Assembly: GCA_963682175.1 (NCBI GenBank) | Contig: OY821786.1 | Coordinates: 32,791,501-32,855,500, forward strand | Direction: 5' to 3' | DNA length: 64,000 nt | Source of the DNA: Triglochin maritima | Lineage: Eukaryota > Streptophyta > Magnoliopsida > Alismatales > Juncaginaceae | Shown: piece after piece, positions 45,482 through 55,017 of the stretch | Layout of the letters: each line of letters opens with the position of its first letter | Position numbering within the stretch: the stretch's first letter is position 1 | Made by a program: the position numbers and the translations under genes | Notes under the pieces: generated by a model | What the model saw: the letters and a program-made list of their open reading frames with translations, nothing else | Databases searched by the model: none | Told to the model about the DNA's origin: nothing

Positions 45482-46739
45482 AACACTCTTGAGTCAAGTA
45501 CTCTTACCCTCATGAGGCTAAGCAAGCACAAGTTCTCGACTCGACCCTAAAATGCTAATAGAGAATGTAAAGGGGAGGAGACTAGAACGTATAAGTAGGT
45601 GAGAAGAAGATGACTCAGAAGAGAAGGGAAACTTAACTCTAAAGATAGAAAAAAGGGTCGGTCAGAGGTTTCCTAAGAAAGCACGGTTCAAACAATCCTA
45701 GACCTAGTGTCGCTTAGATCTAGACGACTCCTAACTGGTTGAGTCGAATTGATTTGCTTGATTCACCTCCCTCACCAATCAAACCAAGTTGGCCAGTTAG
45801 TGTATAGCTAGTGGGGGCGCTTCCGACAGAGTCGGTGCCAATTAGACAACCACGTCGCTTGGAAGACTTTCGTCGACACAAAAACACTTTCTAGACACCA
45901 AATTGAATTCAATTAGCTTCAGGTCATAGCAAGTCAAACCAATCTCCTCCTTAATTGAGTCCGAGTCCTTAGGGGCCAATGTCTAATTGATTTTAAATTT
46001 AGGCTTAGGTGACACTTTAGGATTGTGGTTTGTGGGCCACGGGAGGGTGATGAAATCCCCACCGTATCTTTTCCTACGGAGTTGCCCTTAAAGTAGTTTA
46101 ACTTAGATCTAGCAAAGATAGTCAAACAATGGTCTTTTTAATGGGGGCAATTGCAAGGTTGTATGCAACTAAATTATATGCTTAATGCAATCGATAAAAA
46201 CTGCGATACGTACCTTGCCTCCAGCACTCTTCAACAAAAATAATTTGCAATAATTTAGCAAGAGTAATGCAAACAAAACATTATATGATGCATGCACTAA
46301 GGTCTTTCTAATCTTGCCAATTTTAGGTCAGAGTTGAGTTATTGCCAATTATGGAATTTTTGCCCTAACACGTGCAATTCTAATAAAAGGAAATTTTTTT
46401 GAAAATAGAAATTACGAGGAAAAGAGGCAACAAAGGTTACCTATGCAATGCTCAGTCGGGTTCGCCGCCCGCACTCGAAATTTCAGTAGCTCTACGCGTC
46501 CACCCAGAGATGAGTTGCATCCCCGAAGAAGTTGAAGCCCAGAAGCTTCAGGTGTGCGGCGGATTCGCCGCAAATTGCTCAATAGGTGCGGCGATTTCGC
46601 CGCTCGTTTAGCTCCAAATGTGCTCGGATTTCGCCGCGCACTCTGTTGTCTCCTGAAACACAAATCCAAATACTTAGATCGCGCACAAGATAAACAGAAT
46701 AAAATCGAAAACACAAAAATAAACAAAATCTGCGTCGCC
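45482..46739 (-). other. 5' leader of element B
   Basis: 1.26-kb untranslated leader between primer site and gag. It shares blocks with the leader of element C (26570-26720), including ggtgatgaaatcccc. It contains gcggcgattt/cgccgc phrases near 46555-46640, which also occur in the LTR (42190-42230). Confidence 0.7.
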
Positions 46740-46757
46740 TCCCCGGCAACGGCGCCA
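46740..46757 (-). other. Primer-binding site complementary to tRNA-Asp
   Basis: The plus strand reads tccccggcaacggcgcca, the 3' end of plant tRNA-Asp(GUC) including CCA, so the minus-strand RNA would anneal to it. There is no tRNA gene here, only the 18-nt match, six bases from the LTR. Confidence 0.9.
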
Positions 46758-46763
46758 AAAACT

Positions 46764-47964
46764 TGATGAGAATTATATTTATACCGCAAGTGCACGGCGT
46801 CTATGAAGACGTGGCAAGTACGGGTCGAACACAAGGAGGGAGAGATTTCGTAGTTGATGTTATTTTCGATTAAGAGGAAGAGAGAGAGAAGAAATAAATG
46901 GGTTTTGAGATTTTTGGGTTTTAGTTATTTAAAGCAAGAAACAAAAACAATTAAAACTAAAGCAAGAACAAAGAAGTGAATTCCGTTGGGTGGAGGATTA
47001 GATTTAGGTTTAGAGTAGAGAATTACTAAAACTTATTGTAAATCATGTTAGTTATGAAGCATTACAAGATAAATGACTTAACATAAACTCAAGTAATCAA
47101 AATACACTAATCATGAACTTAAAATAATAACATGCATTCATCATTCTCTAACCCTAATTCCATCACCTCCACCCTTTGGAAAGAGTTAGAAACTCATGGA
47201 GGGAGGAAGAAGAAGGGGTCCTAGAGGAAGTAGAAAAGAAAAACAAGAATTAAAAGACATAATTTTATTACTAAAATAAAGACAAATAAAAACAACAACT
47301 AAAAACTAGGTCTAAGGCCAAGGACCCCTCTAACATCGTTCTCGGGGCTATTTATAGTTGTTACAAGAGACCTAAGTATAGAATTGGAGAGTACACGTGT
47401 CCAGACATGACTGGACAAAATTGGAGCACACGGATCGCCAAGGGGGCGGCGTTTCCGCCGCACAAGGCATGTAATATGCGGCGATTTCGCCGCATAATCT
47501 TCTCTGATTTGGTCCAGATTTTGGTTGAATGTTTATGGTATGATTTGATCCTCCTTTACGCGTCTGGATTGATTCTTTCCATTGTCTTGAGCTCCGGATT
47601 AATTCCTTCCATTGTTGGAGATTTATATTTGATTTTTCTTTTAACTTTCTCCACACAATAACTTGGTCCTTTTACTTTGCAATCAGGTCCTTGGCATTTT
47701 GCAATTAAGCCCTTGACCTTTTTTGTAATTAGCTCCTTGAATGTTTTTATGCTTGGATGCATTTCCATTTGGAACCCGATAAACTTGAACTCGGTCTTTA
47801 TGATAGAAATGAATCTTTTGCACGCGTTTATGCTCGGAATGTGGGTAATTTGCATTCGGGTCCCTGTATTCTGTAAATACGACTAAACACATACCTTAGT
47901 AGCATTTATTGATATAAAAGTAATCTAAATGAAAGACATATGATGCAATGTATGCAATGCATCA
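46764..47964 (-). repeat. 5' LTR of element B (right)
   Basis: Reads identical to 41501-42701 at offset 5263. It ends gcatca before the TSD. Confidence 0.93.
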
Positions 47965-47969
47965 GTATG

Positions 47970-48700
47970 CCAACGTCGCTGATCCCCATGAGTATTGACC
48001 ACTCGTATACGGGTCCCTAGGCTCCAATATGTCGCATTGTCTGACTCTGCAACCGCTCTTGTCGACAAACAAGATGAATCCGAGTAGTAAGAATAGGTAC
48101 GCAGTCAACTATGTATCCTTAGTCCGCAGTGGTCGTCCCCGTCTTCAAAAGTCGCCAACAACGTCGATGCTAACACCACTGCCACTCCAAAAGGGGTTAT
48201 CTCTCCCAAGACCATCGACGCTCACCCTGAGAAACTCTGATACATAACTCTTCAGCTCAGGCGTCGATGCCTGAGCACTGACCATACAACCCTCAATGGG
48301 AATGCACAAAATCTGGAAGACGTCATGCAACATGATTGTCATCTCTCCGAAAGGCAAGTGGAAAGAGTTGGTGTCAAGCTGCCACCGCTTCACAAACGTA
48401 GAAATCAATGGCATGTCAAGGTAGGGGGACATGTTGTAAGGCAAGTGACCCAATCCGTTATTAGTAATGGCCCTCGTGATATCATCACTCAAAACGGAGC
48501 GTCAACCCTCAATGTAGTACAGACTATGTGCCGATTATGACACTTCAGAACCTTCCGATCCTCGTCCTCCCAAATACGTCTGGCGATGTGGCCTCGAAAA
48601 CTCGGAATGACGTCATCTAAAGGACCACCGGGCATCACATCAGTCACGATCTAAGAATTGTCCTCAACCATCTTCTTCTTCTAAGCTCAGGCATCTGCAG
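47970..48700 (-). pseudogene. Plant mobile domain (PMD) protein, N-terminal part, disrupted
   Basis: Minus-strand text starts near 48675 with VTDVMPGGPLDDVIPSFRGH and IARRIWEDED. It continues through a stop near 48505 into a clean frame at 48492-48145 (LISTFVKRWQLDTNSFHLP, GEMTIMLHDVFQILCIPIEG). These are the hallmark opening motifs of MAIN-like PMD proteins. The remaining C-terminal exons lie at 40581-41500, on the other side of element B. Confidence 0.8.
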
Positions 48701-48784
48701 TGCACAGACTCGAATCACCGGTCACAAACCTACCACCTCTACCCTTCCGAATTACCCACTCAGCAGAAGAAGAACTACATTGGA

Positions 48785-50690
48785 TCATACCTAGAGGATT
48801 ATCAAATCTTTTTTACCAATCGGAATTCGGGTTGCACGTCGGATTACCTCAGAATCACTTCTAAGTGTTTACCAAACTTTAAACAAGATTAGAGAGATCG
48901 ACGCTAGCCAATCAGTTTCTAATACATGGTTAGAATTTAGTTAATAACTATTTCTAGGCTCCAAATAATTTAATATCTTAAGCACTCAATTAATAAAAGA
49001 ATTTTCGGATAGATTAGGAGGAGAAAATATGAAGAGAGGAGACTATTACATTAGTCTAACAAGGGAAGGGGTGACACACGTCAGATTACCTCAGAATCAC
49101 CTCTAACTGTTTATCAAACTCTAAACAAGATTAGAGAGATCGACACTAGCCAATCAATTTCTAATACATGGTTAGAAATTAGTTAATAACTCTTTCTATG
49201 CTCCAAAGAATTTAATCTCTCAAGCACTCAATGAATAAAAGATTTTCCGGATAGATTAGGTGGAGAAAATATGAAGAGAGGAGAATATTACATTAGTCTA
49301 ACAAAGGAATGAGGAGTGACATATTTATAGGGCATCCTCAAATCAACATTATGTGTAACTCACTTACACATGATCCCTTGTTAATTGCTCCTCTAAACCA
49401 ATCATATTTGAACACATAATCATCCCATAACCTCATTTGACAAAGTTGGAAGAAATTCAGCCTATGATCAAAAAAATTCTCTTAGTAATGTAGGCAAAAT
49501 CGTGGGCAAACGGTCGAACGAATTGGCCAACCGGTCGACTGATTGGATATATAGAAAAGTTCATGCTAATTTCAGTCGAACAGAATACCACACTGGTGAC
49601 CGTTTCACAATAGGAAAAGTTCCTGTTATTTTTGGTCGAACCGCGTCCACCCGGTCAACCATTTCAAAACCCAGAAATTACTATTCAAATAGGTCGACCA
49701 TTTTCGGAAAAAAACATTCGACTGTTTTTCACTGTTTTTTGCCTTTGCCAAATTTTTGATGAATATCCAACAAAGTTTGACCTTTGGGGTTTTAGAAAAT
49801 TCCTATGTTATAATGTTGTGGATCACATTATATTATGTAGTATATTATTATATATATTGTCAAACATTATCACATAATATATATACATCTCATACAAATT
49901 TATTTGATATTTTAATCATGTCGTTATCTCAACATATTGATTTTATTATTTTACCACATGCATCTCATTTCATATCATATGAAATTCAATACATCAGTTA
50001 AAACATAAAATTACATTTCTTATTTTCCAGTTTTGTGGTGTGACCTATAGGAGGATCTAAGTTATGTTGTCAATGATATATCATAAACTATAAACGGTAT
50101 CTAGCAGCATATTATAGTTACCCAAATAACAAATATATTTTGATTACTTTGAACTAAACACGTTCCATTTAGTGATATAAGTAATATCACTTGTATTTAT
50201 CCTCTGCCTTATGATATTAAGAATATTATACAAAGTAGAAATGTGTCATCTTTGTATTATATATTCATTTCTTGATCTCTTAAGCAAATTATAAATATGT
50301 ACCTATATATAAGTTACATTGCACACATTATAACTTTGTTTTATCAAAGAGCCCAACAATATCATCACTCAAGTCAAGATAGACAATGATAATCTTTTGA
50401 CATATCATCCTTTCCGCCACAAGTCATGTATAATCAGTTATTATATTTATCATTATACTCAATGATAGTTTTTGATAATAACCAAATGATACACTTCTCA
50501 TGTGAAAAAAAGGTCTCATGTCTTAAGATTTAAAGACACAACGAAACATTAATGACAAAATACAATTTCATAATGTTTCATTTATTAGGTCATTTTAATA
50601 TATGAAAGAAAATATTTTTCTATTTCGTATACTCATATTGTTAAATACTTGTAGAGCTACAATATCCTTTGGTTAAATTAGATATATCAG
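48785..50690 (-). mobile_element. Diverged copia LTR fragment (relative of element 1 LTR)
   Basis: Shares with the element 1 LTR aaactctaaacaagatt (5370 and 49118), then ttttgtggtgtgacctat with aggaggatctaa (11270 and 50031), gatattaagaat with tgtgtcatctttgtatta (11465 and 50213) and acttgtagagctacaat (11898 and 50648). Both ends are truncated. It contains a 240-bp tandem duplication and a decayed palindrome-pair array (49511-49725). Confidence 0.75.
48835..49322. repeat. Direct tandem duplication of about 243 bp
   Basis: 48835-49077 and 49078-49322 read alike (cggattacctcagaatcac and gaaaatatgaagagagga in each) with about 10% differences. It arose within the LTR fragment and is absent from the element 1 LTR. 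Confidence 0.85.
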
Positions 50691-51425
50691 GCAGAGAAAG
50701 TGTTTGATTATGTTTAGATTCTCCAATATTTATTGCTTAAAACTCGTTTGTTGCATCTTTCATGATGTCTGATCGAATTTTTGTATGTGTAAACCGATTT
50801 GGTTAAATGGGTAATCAGAATTTCTCGACCCACTTAAATTGAAAAAAATCCCATTTCGAAATGTGCACCGCATCCGCCACATATGCGTGCAGTCTACATA
50901 TAGTAGGCCGCATCCGCATATGTTGTCCCATCTAGGGATGCAAATGGTTACCAACTATCCAAGTATTCGATTCGAAAATTTCTATTTAGTTGGTTTTTGG
51001 GAAGTTCAATGTTACCAATTTAATTTTGGATACGAATTTGGTTCAAAAAAAATTACCAATTAGAATTCGGATACGAATTCGGATACAAACTATTTAAAAT
51101 TCAAATTATCCGAATTATTCGAATACATGTTCAAATACACAAATTAGTATTCGAAAATTTTAATACGAAAATTTAGTATTCGAAAATTAATTACAATATA
51201 TATATATATATATATATATCTATTCAATTTCGGATAATATCCGAATACCAATTAGTATTCGAAAATTTTGAAGTTTCGAATTCAGATTCAGATAGTTCTA
51301 CTGAATTCGGATTCAAATTCGAATTTGGTAATGAAATATGGTATTCGGATTCGGATATAGTAGGTATCCGGGTCAAATTATCCGAGTTGCACCCTAGTCC
51401 CATCGGACCGTATTTTTGAACACTG
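50691..51425 (-). mobile_element. Right arm of a possible older hAT-like element (with nested MITE)
   Basis: Ends tatttttgaacactg (51411-51425), inverse of the left arm start at 37201, followed by gttgtcag. The arm contains the gcatccgc-type repeats (50867-50920) mirrored in the left arm, and is itself split by the MITE at 50933-51396. Confidence 0.45.
50933..51396. mobile_element. hAT-type MITE, 464 bp, gaattcgga-rich
   Basis: Ends tagggatgcaaatgg and, reverse-complemented, tagggtgcaactcgg. It has a perfect 8-bp target duplication gtcccatc (50925-50932 and 51397-51404). The interior is full of inverted attcgaat/gaattcgg phrases and a (ta)n run at 51198-51220. No coding capacity. Confidence 0.92.
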
Positions 51426-51664
51426 GTTGTCAGAGTTGTGAAAGGAAAATGGGTTTTTAAGAAAGGATAGTGAAACTTTGGTTGTAAAAAAGGTTTATTA
51501 TGATTTGTGAACTTTGGTTGAAGAAGGTATAATGTCCGGTGATAGTACCAAGCCCGGCAACCATGAACTATCACGAACTTTGTCAATCTACTCAGTTTGC
51601 CATGATTTGTGTTTGGTTTAAAATCTGTGGGGGCAACTATCGAGATGTTAAAATCAGTGTTCAG

Positions 51665-51790
51665 GTAGGCGACCGCCTAGGCGGTAGGCGGTCGCCCGTG
51701 GCGGTGGTCGCCTGGGCGACCACCGCCTTTCGCCCAGCTCTGCTGGGCGAAATAGGCGATCGCCTAGGCGAGAGCCGTTGGAGGCTCTCC
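51665..51790. repeat. Left subterminal palindrome cluster of the hAT element
   Basis: Repeated gcgaccgcctaggcgg, ggcgatcgcctaggcg and tcgcctgggcga. The mirror cluster at 54910-55000 uses the same words. In hAT elements such subterminal repeats are transposase-binding sites (family knowledge). Confidence 0.85.
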
Positions 51791-51862
51791 AACGGCTCTC
51801 TGCCTTTTATTTTTTTATTTTTTATTTTCAAAAAATACAACTTTGCCACTAGCCCCAAATCC

Positions 51863-51870
51863 TATATAAA
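51863..51870 (+). promoter_or_regulatory. TATA box of the hAT transposase gene
   Basis: tatataaa, about 275 bp before the first transposase ATG and followed by a CT-rich leader (cccctccaaacctcttc). Confidence 0.65.
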
Positions 51871-52144
51871 CCCCTCCAAACCTCTTCATTTTTCACACAT
51901 CTCTCATTCTCTTATTCTTCATAATTCTATTCTCATCATCAACTATCCTAATCACCAAGTTTTTGCGATTACGTCTCCGATCTGGTGCTTAGTTTTGAAG
52001 TTGGAAACTAAAGTCTCCGATCCGGTTCTTCATTCTTCAACCGTCAAAATCAAGTGCACTCTTTCTAACTTCTCTTTAGAATTAAATTAATTAGTATTTT
52101 ATTTTCATATTAGTCTAAATTTTATATTTGTCTAGTTTTAAGAT

Positions 52145-52348
52145 ATGACTTACGTACTCGGCACTAGTCTCCCTATGCATCACGAGAGTTACGATGACCT
52201 AAGACCTACCCGTACAAATGACCCTGGTTGGAATACTGCCCATTACATTAGTGCTAATGATAAAAACTGCATTGTGTGTGAGTTATGTGGTAAGGAAACT
52301 AAAGGTGGTATAGCCTGTCACAAACAACATCTTGCACACACCCGGTAG
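52145..52348 (+). CDS. hAT transposase, N-terminal BED-type zinc finger segment
   Basis: Frame from ATG at 52145 to a stop at 52348, 67 residues. It carries CIVCELCGKETKGGIACHKQ then HLAH, a C-x2-C ... H-x4-5-H BED finger that binds transposon ends. It should continue directly into the next frame (overlap 52332-52348). The break falls in the dinucleotide run gcacacac (52331-52338), so a CA loss or a one-base gain there would explain it. Without joining, this is a free zinc-finger peptide. Confidence 0.8.
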   Translation: MTYVLGTSLPMHHESYDDLRPTRTNDPGWNTAHYISANDKNCIVCELCGKETKGGIACHKQHLAHTR

Positions 52349-54275
52349 CAATGTTAGACCTTGTGATAAAGTTCCTGACTCTCTTAAACAAGACATAACT
52401 GCATACATGATTAGAAACAGTTGGACATTACAAAACGAAAATGTATGTCTTGATGATTATGTAGACCGAGAAAACATAGAATTTGATCTGGAAACCGGGT
52501 CGGGTTCCGGTTCTGCTCGGACCCCAACCTCCCGTTCTCGCCCCGTTCCTGGTCGAAAGAGACAAAAACAACGTTTGTGGGCACCATTTTGCGGACGTGG
52601 GAAGGACGTGGTTTCCGGCCCCCAACAAACAACCATCGAAAGAACCTTTAGAAAAGAAGATAGGAAAACAATTAATCAAAAATGGTCTAGGCTTTTCTAT
52701 AGATGTGGTATATCATTCAACACTGTAAGGACGCCTGAGTGGAAGGAAGCAATATCCGCCACTTGTACTTACGGACCCGGACTTAAACCCATGACGTATG
52801 ATGAAGTTAGTGACTCGTGCCTTAAACAGGAAATTGACTACACTAGAGGTATACTAGAATCGTACAGACAAGATTGGGCAACATACGGGTGCACATTGAT
52901 GACAGATGGCTGGACTGATAGGTCCGGTAGGAATATAATCAATTTTCTAGTAAATTGTCCGACAGGTACCATGTTCATGAGGTCTGTAGATGCTTCCGGT
53001 CACTCTCACACCGCAGACTACCTGTACAAGCTGATGGACAAGGTAGTTGGCGAGAATGGCGAAGAACACGTTGTTCAGGTGGTCACCGATAACGCCGTCG
53101 CGTACGTACTTGCCGGTAGGATGTTGCAGCAAAAAAGAAGGAGATTGTTTTGGACTCTCTGTGCAGCGCATTGCATCGATCTCATCTTGGAGGATATTGG
53201 CAAGTTGTTTTTGAAGACTATTGCTTTAGCTCGGAAGATCATCAAACATTTCAACAACTCTGCCATGTTGTTGAAGAGGATGCGAATTGCCATTGAAGGG
53301 AACCTGATACGCCCTGCTGTCACGAGATTTGTCACCGCCTTTCAGAGTTTGCAAAGGTTGTTTCTGAAGAAAGACAAACTCCTAGCCTTTGTTGTTTCCC
53401 CGGAGTACAACGATCCTAATGCAAGTTGGATAAAGAACAAAAAAAAGGAGATCTCTACTGAAGTTGCCGAGACCATTCTACAAAGTGGTTTCTGGACCAA
53501 CGTCGTAAAGGCACTGAAGGCCTCACAACCTATGGTCCAGGTTCTTAGACTTGTTGACGGCGATGAGAAACCACCGATGGGATATCTGTATGACGCAATG
53601 GAGAAAGCCAAAAAACAAATCATGAGGAGCTTTGACGGAAACCCGAGGTTGTACAAGCAAGTCATCGACACCAGGTGGGGTCCAGGGAAGATGATGTCAT
53701 CACCGCTACACTCTGCTGGTTTCTTACTCAACCCTGGTACCTTCTTCTCCGTCCCACCTCAGGATCGAAATGTAACTTTCAATGAGCATATGCCTGGATT
53801 CATGGATGTCGTAGAGCGGCTCGTCCCCACTCCTGCAGAACAAGACAAGATTTGGGGTTTACTTGATCGTTACAAGAACTCCCTCGGAATATTCTCGAGG
53901 GATATGGTCGTCAGACAAAGGTCGGAAAGAAGACCTATAGATTGGTGGCAATCGTATGTCGCAGACATGGGAGAGACTGCATTACAGAGGTTGGCCCTGA
54001 GGGTGTTGGGATTGACATGTTCGGCATCAGGTTGTGAGCGGAATTGGAGTGTCTTCGAGCAGTTGCACTCAACGAGAAGGAACAGGTTGGCTGTGAAGAA
54101 GATGAATGACTTAGTGTATGTGAACTACAATCAAAAGTTAAGGCAAAGGTTTCAGCAAAGGATGGAGAAACCCGGATTTTATGACCCCATCAGTGTGGAC
54201 TACGATCTCTTCGACGAATATCCATGGTTGGTAGAAACTGAAGATCCGGTCTTCCCTGGAGAGGAGCTTACATGA
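52332..54275 (+). CDS. hAT transposase, main catalytic and dimerisation part
   Basis: A 647-codon frame. Residues about 180-290 form the DUF659/RNase H-like core: LMTDGWTDRSGRNIINFLV (first Asp) and VVTDNAVAYVLAGRML (second Asp), followed by TLCAAHCIDLILEDIGKL, the C-x2-H element of hAT enzymes. The third acidic residue and dimerisation region lie near residues 565-600 (GLTCSASGCERNWSVFEQLH, the Glu of E-R-N-W-S), ending RLAVKKMNDLVYVNYNQKLR. All catalytic positions expected of an active hAT are present. The ATG at 52332 is internal to the ancestral gene; the real start is in the BED segment. This segment alone would lack DNA-end recognition. Confidence 0.92.
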   Translation: MHTPGSNVRPCDKVPDSLKQDITAYMIRNSWTLQNENVCLDDYVDRENIEFDLETGSGSGSARTPTSRSRPVPGRKRQKQRLWAPFCGRGKDVVSGPQQTTIERTFRKEDRKTINQKWSRLFYRCGISFNTVRTPEWKEAISATCTYGPGLKPMTYDEVSDSCLKQEIDYTRGILESYRQDWATYGCTLMTDGWTDRSGRNIINFLVNCPTGTMFMRSVDASGHSHTADYLYKLMDKVVGENGEEHVVQVVTDNAVAYVLAGRMLQQKRRRLFWTLCAAHCIDLILEDIGKLFLKTIALARKIIKHFNNSAMLLKRMRIAIEGNLIRPAVTRFVTAFQSLQRLFLKKDKLLAFVVSPEYNDPNASWIKNKKKEISTEVAETILQSGFWTNVVKALKASQPMVQVLRLVDGDEKPPMGYLYDAMEKAKKQIMRSFDGNPRLYKQVIDTRWGPGKMMSSPLHSAGFLLNPGTFFSVPPQDRNVTFNEHMPGFMDVVERLVPTPAEQDKIWGLLDRYKNSLGIFSRDMVVRQRSERRPIDWWQSYVADMGETALQRLALRVLGLTCSASGCERNWSVFEQLHSTRRNRLAVKKMNDLVYVNYNQKLRQRFQQRMEKPGFYDPISVDYDLFDEYPWLVETEDPVFPGEELT

Positions 54276-54625
54276 GCCGATGCCGAGGAAGCAACTTTGG
54301 GACATTCTTCTTCACGGAGACGCTTTGCTCGATCCATGTCAGTGCATCTGACCCGCGGTGTTCTACTGCATCTGACACGCCATTATTAGGTCGTGGCATG
54401 GATGATGTCATCGTTCACATCAGTTCTAGAGATCCAGGTGCATCGAGTTCTCAACCATCGATGGACATCGACGAGCAATATGTCCAAACCGACGATGAAG
54501 AAACTGAAGAAGATGATGTCTACGTCGACAATCCGAATGAGAACCACTCCGACGACTCTAATGGTGGTGGAGGATATGATATGGTTCCCAGTTGGACATT
54601 AGATCAATGTGTCCAATGGAATTAG
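54272..54625 (+). CDS. Acidic tail frame following the hAT transposase
   Basis: Overlaps the end of the catalytic frame by ATGA (54272-54275). It encodes 117 residues with a strongly acidic stretch (DEQYVQTDDEETEEDDVYVD) and a Gly/Asn/Ser-rich end. Its codon regularity and position suggest it is the original C-terminal tail, detached by a frame change, or a second small frame. It has no recognised domain. Confidence 0.5.
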   Translation: MSRCRGSNFGTFFFTETLCSIHVSASDPRCSTASDTPLLGRGMDDVIVHISSRDPGASSSQPSMDIDEQYVQTDDEETEEDDVYVDNPNENHSDDSNGGGGYDMVPSWTLDQCVQWN

Positions 54626-55017
54626 TTAGTTAGCTTGTAATTCTAATTTCTCTTTTATCTACTATTGTATGAACTCTGAGTTACTTTGTAATCGTACTAC
54701 TAAGCAGCAATAAATTGTATACCTAAGTGTTTAGGTGGGTAGAGGGGGTGCCTAGTGAGGCCTTGGTCGAGGAACTAGTTGTCTTTTCGAAGCCTAAACA
54801 TGTATGGTAGTTTTAGAAAATATTTGTGTATTTTTTCTATTTTTCCCGATTTTTCCTGATTTTTTATCTATTTTATGAAAATTAATTGAATTAAAAAAAA
54901 AACAAATTTACCGCCCAGACCTGGGCGGTCGCACAACCGCCTAGGCGATCGCCCAGGCGACCGGACGCCTCCGGCCGCCTAGGCTCGCCTAGGCGGTGCC
55001 TGAACACTGGTTAAAAT

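Larger units (their letters stand above)
41501..47964 (-). mobile_element. Very young tRNA-Asp-primed LTR retrotransposon B, non-autonomous
   Basis: A complete 6464-bp insertion: LTRs 41501-42701 and 46764-47964 (1201 bp each, offset 5263, no difference seen by eye), TSD gtatg, and a primer site matching tRNA-Asp at 46740-46757. A purine tract (ggtgtgggggtattt on minus) abuts the left LTR. The interior has one 491-codon gag-like gene and long untranslated stretches, with no protease, RT, RNase H or integrase. The tRNA-Asp primer suggests the Athila branch of Ty3/gypsy as partner; that link is an inference. Confidence 0.93.
51655..55009 (+). mobile_element. Full-length hAT transposon, 3355 bp
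   Basis: TIRs start cagtgttcagg on both ends (the right one read as complement), the CAGNG start usual for hAT elements. The perfect 8-bp duplication gttaaaat lies at 51647-51654 and 55010-55017. The subterminal zones (51665-51790 and 54910-55000) are packed with cgcctaggcg and ggcgatcgcc palindromes. Inside is a TATA box and a transposase in three overlapping frames. The element is structurally complete; the transposase has one frameshift near its start. Confidence 0.95.

Noticed and set aside
46740..46757. tRNA-Asp gene
   Set aside because: Only the last 18 nt including CCA match, on the strand expected for a primer-binding site, next to an LTR. No acceptor or anticodon arm.
51198..51220. 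(ta)n microsatellite
   Set aside because: Simple repeat at the centre of a MITE; no further meaning seen.
52411..53731. Minus-strand frames opposite the hAT transposase
   Set aside because: Shadows of a conserved, motif-bearing plus-strand gene.
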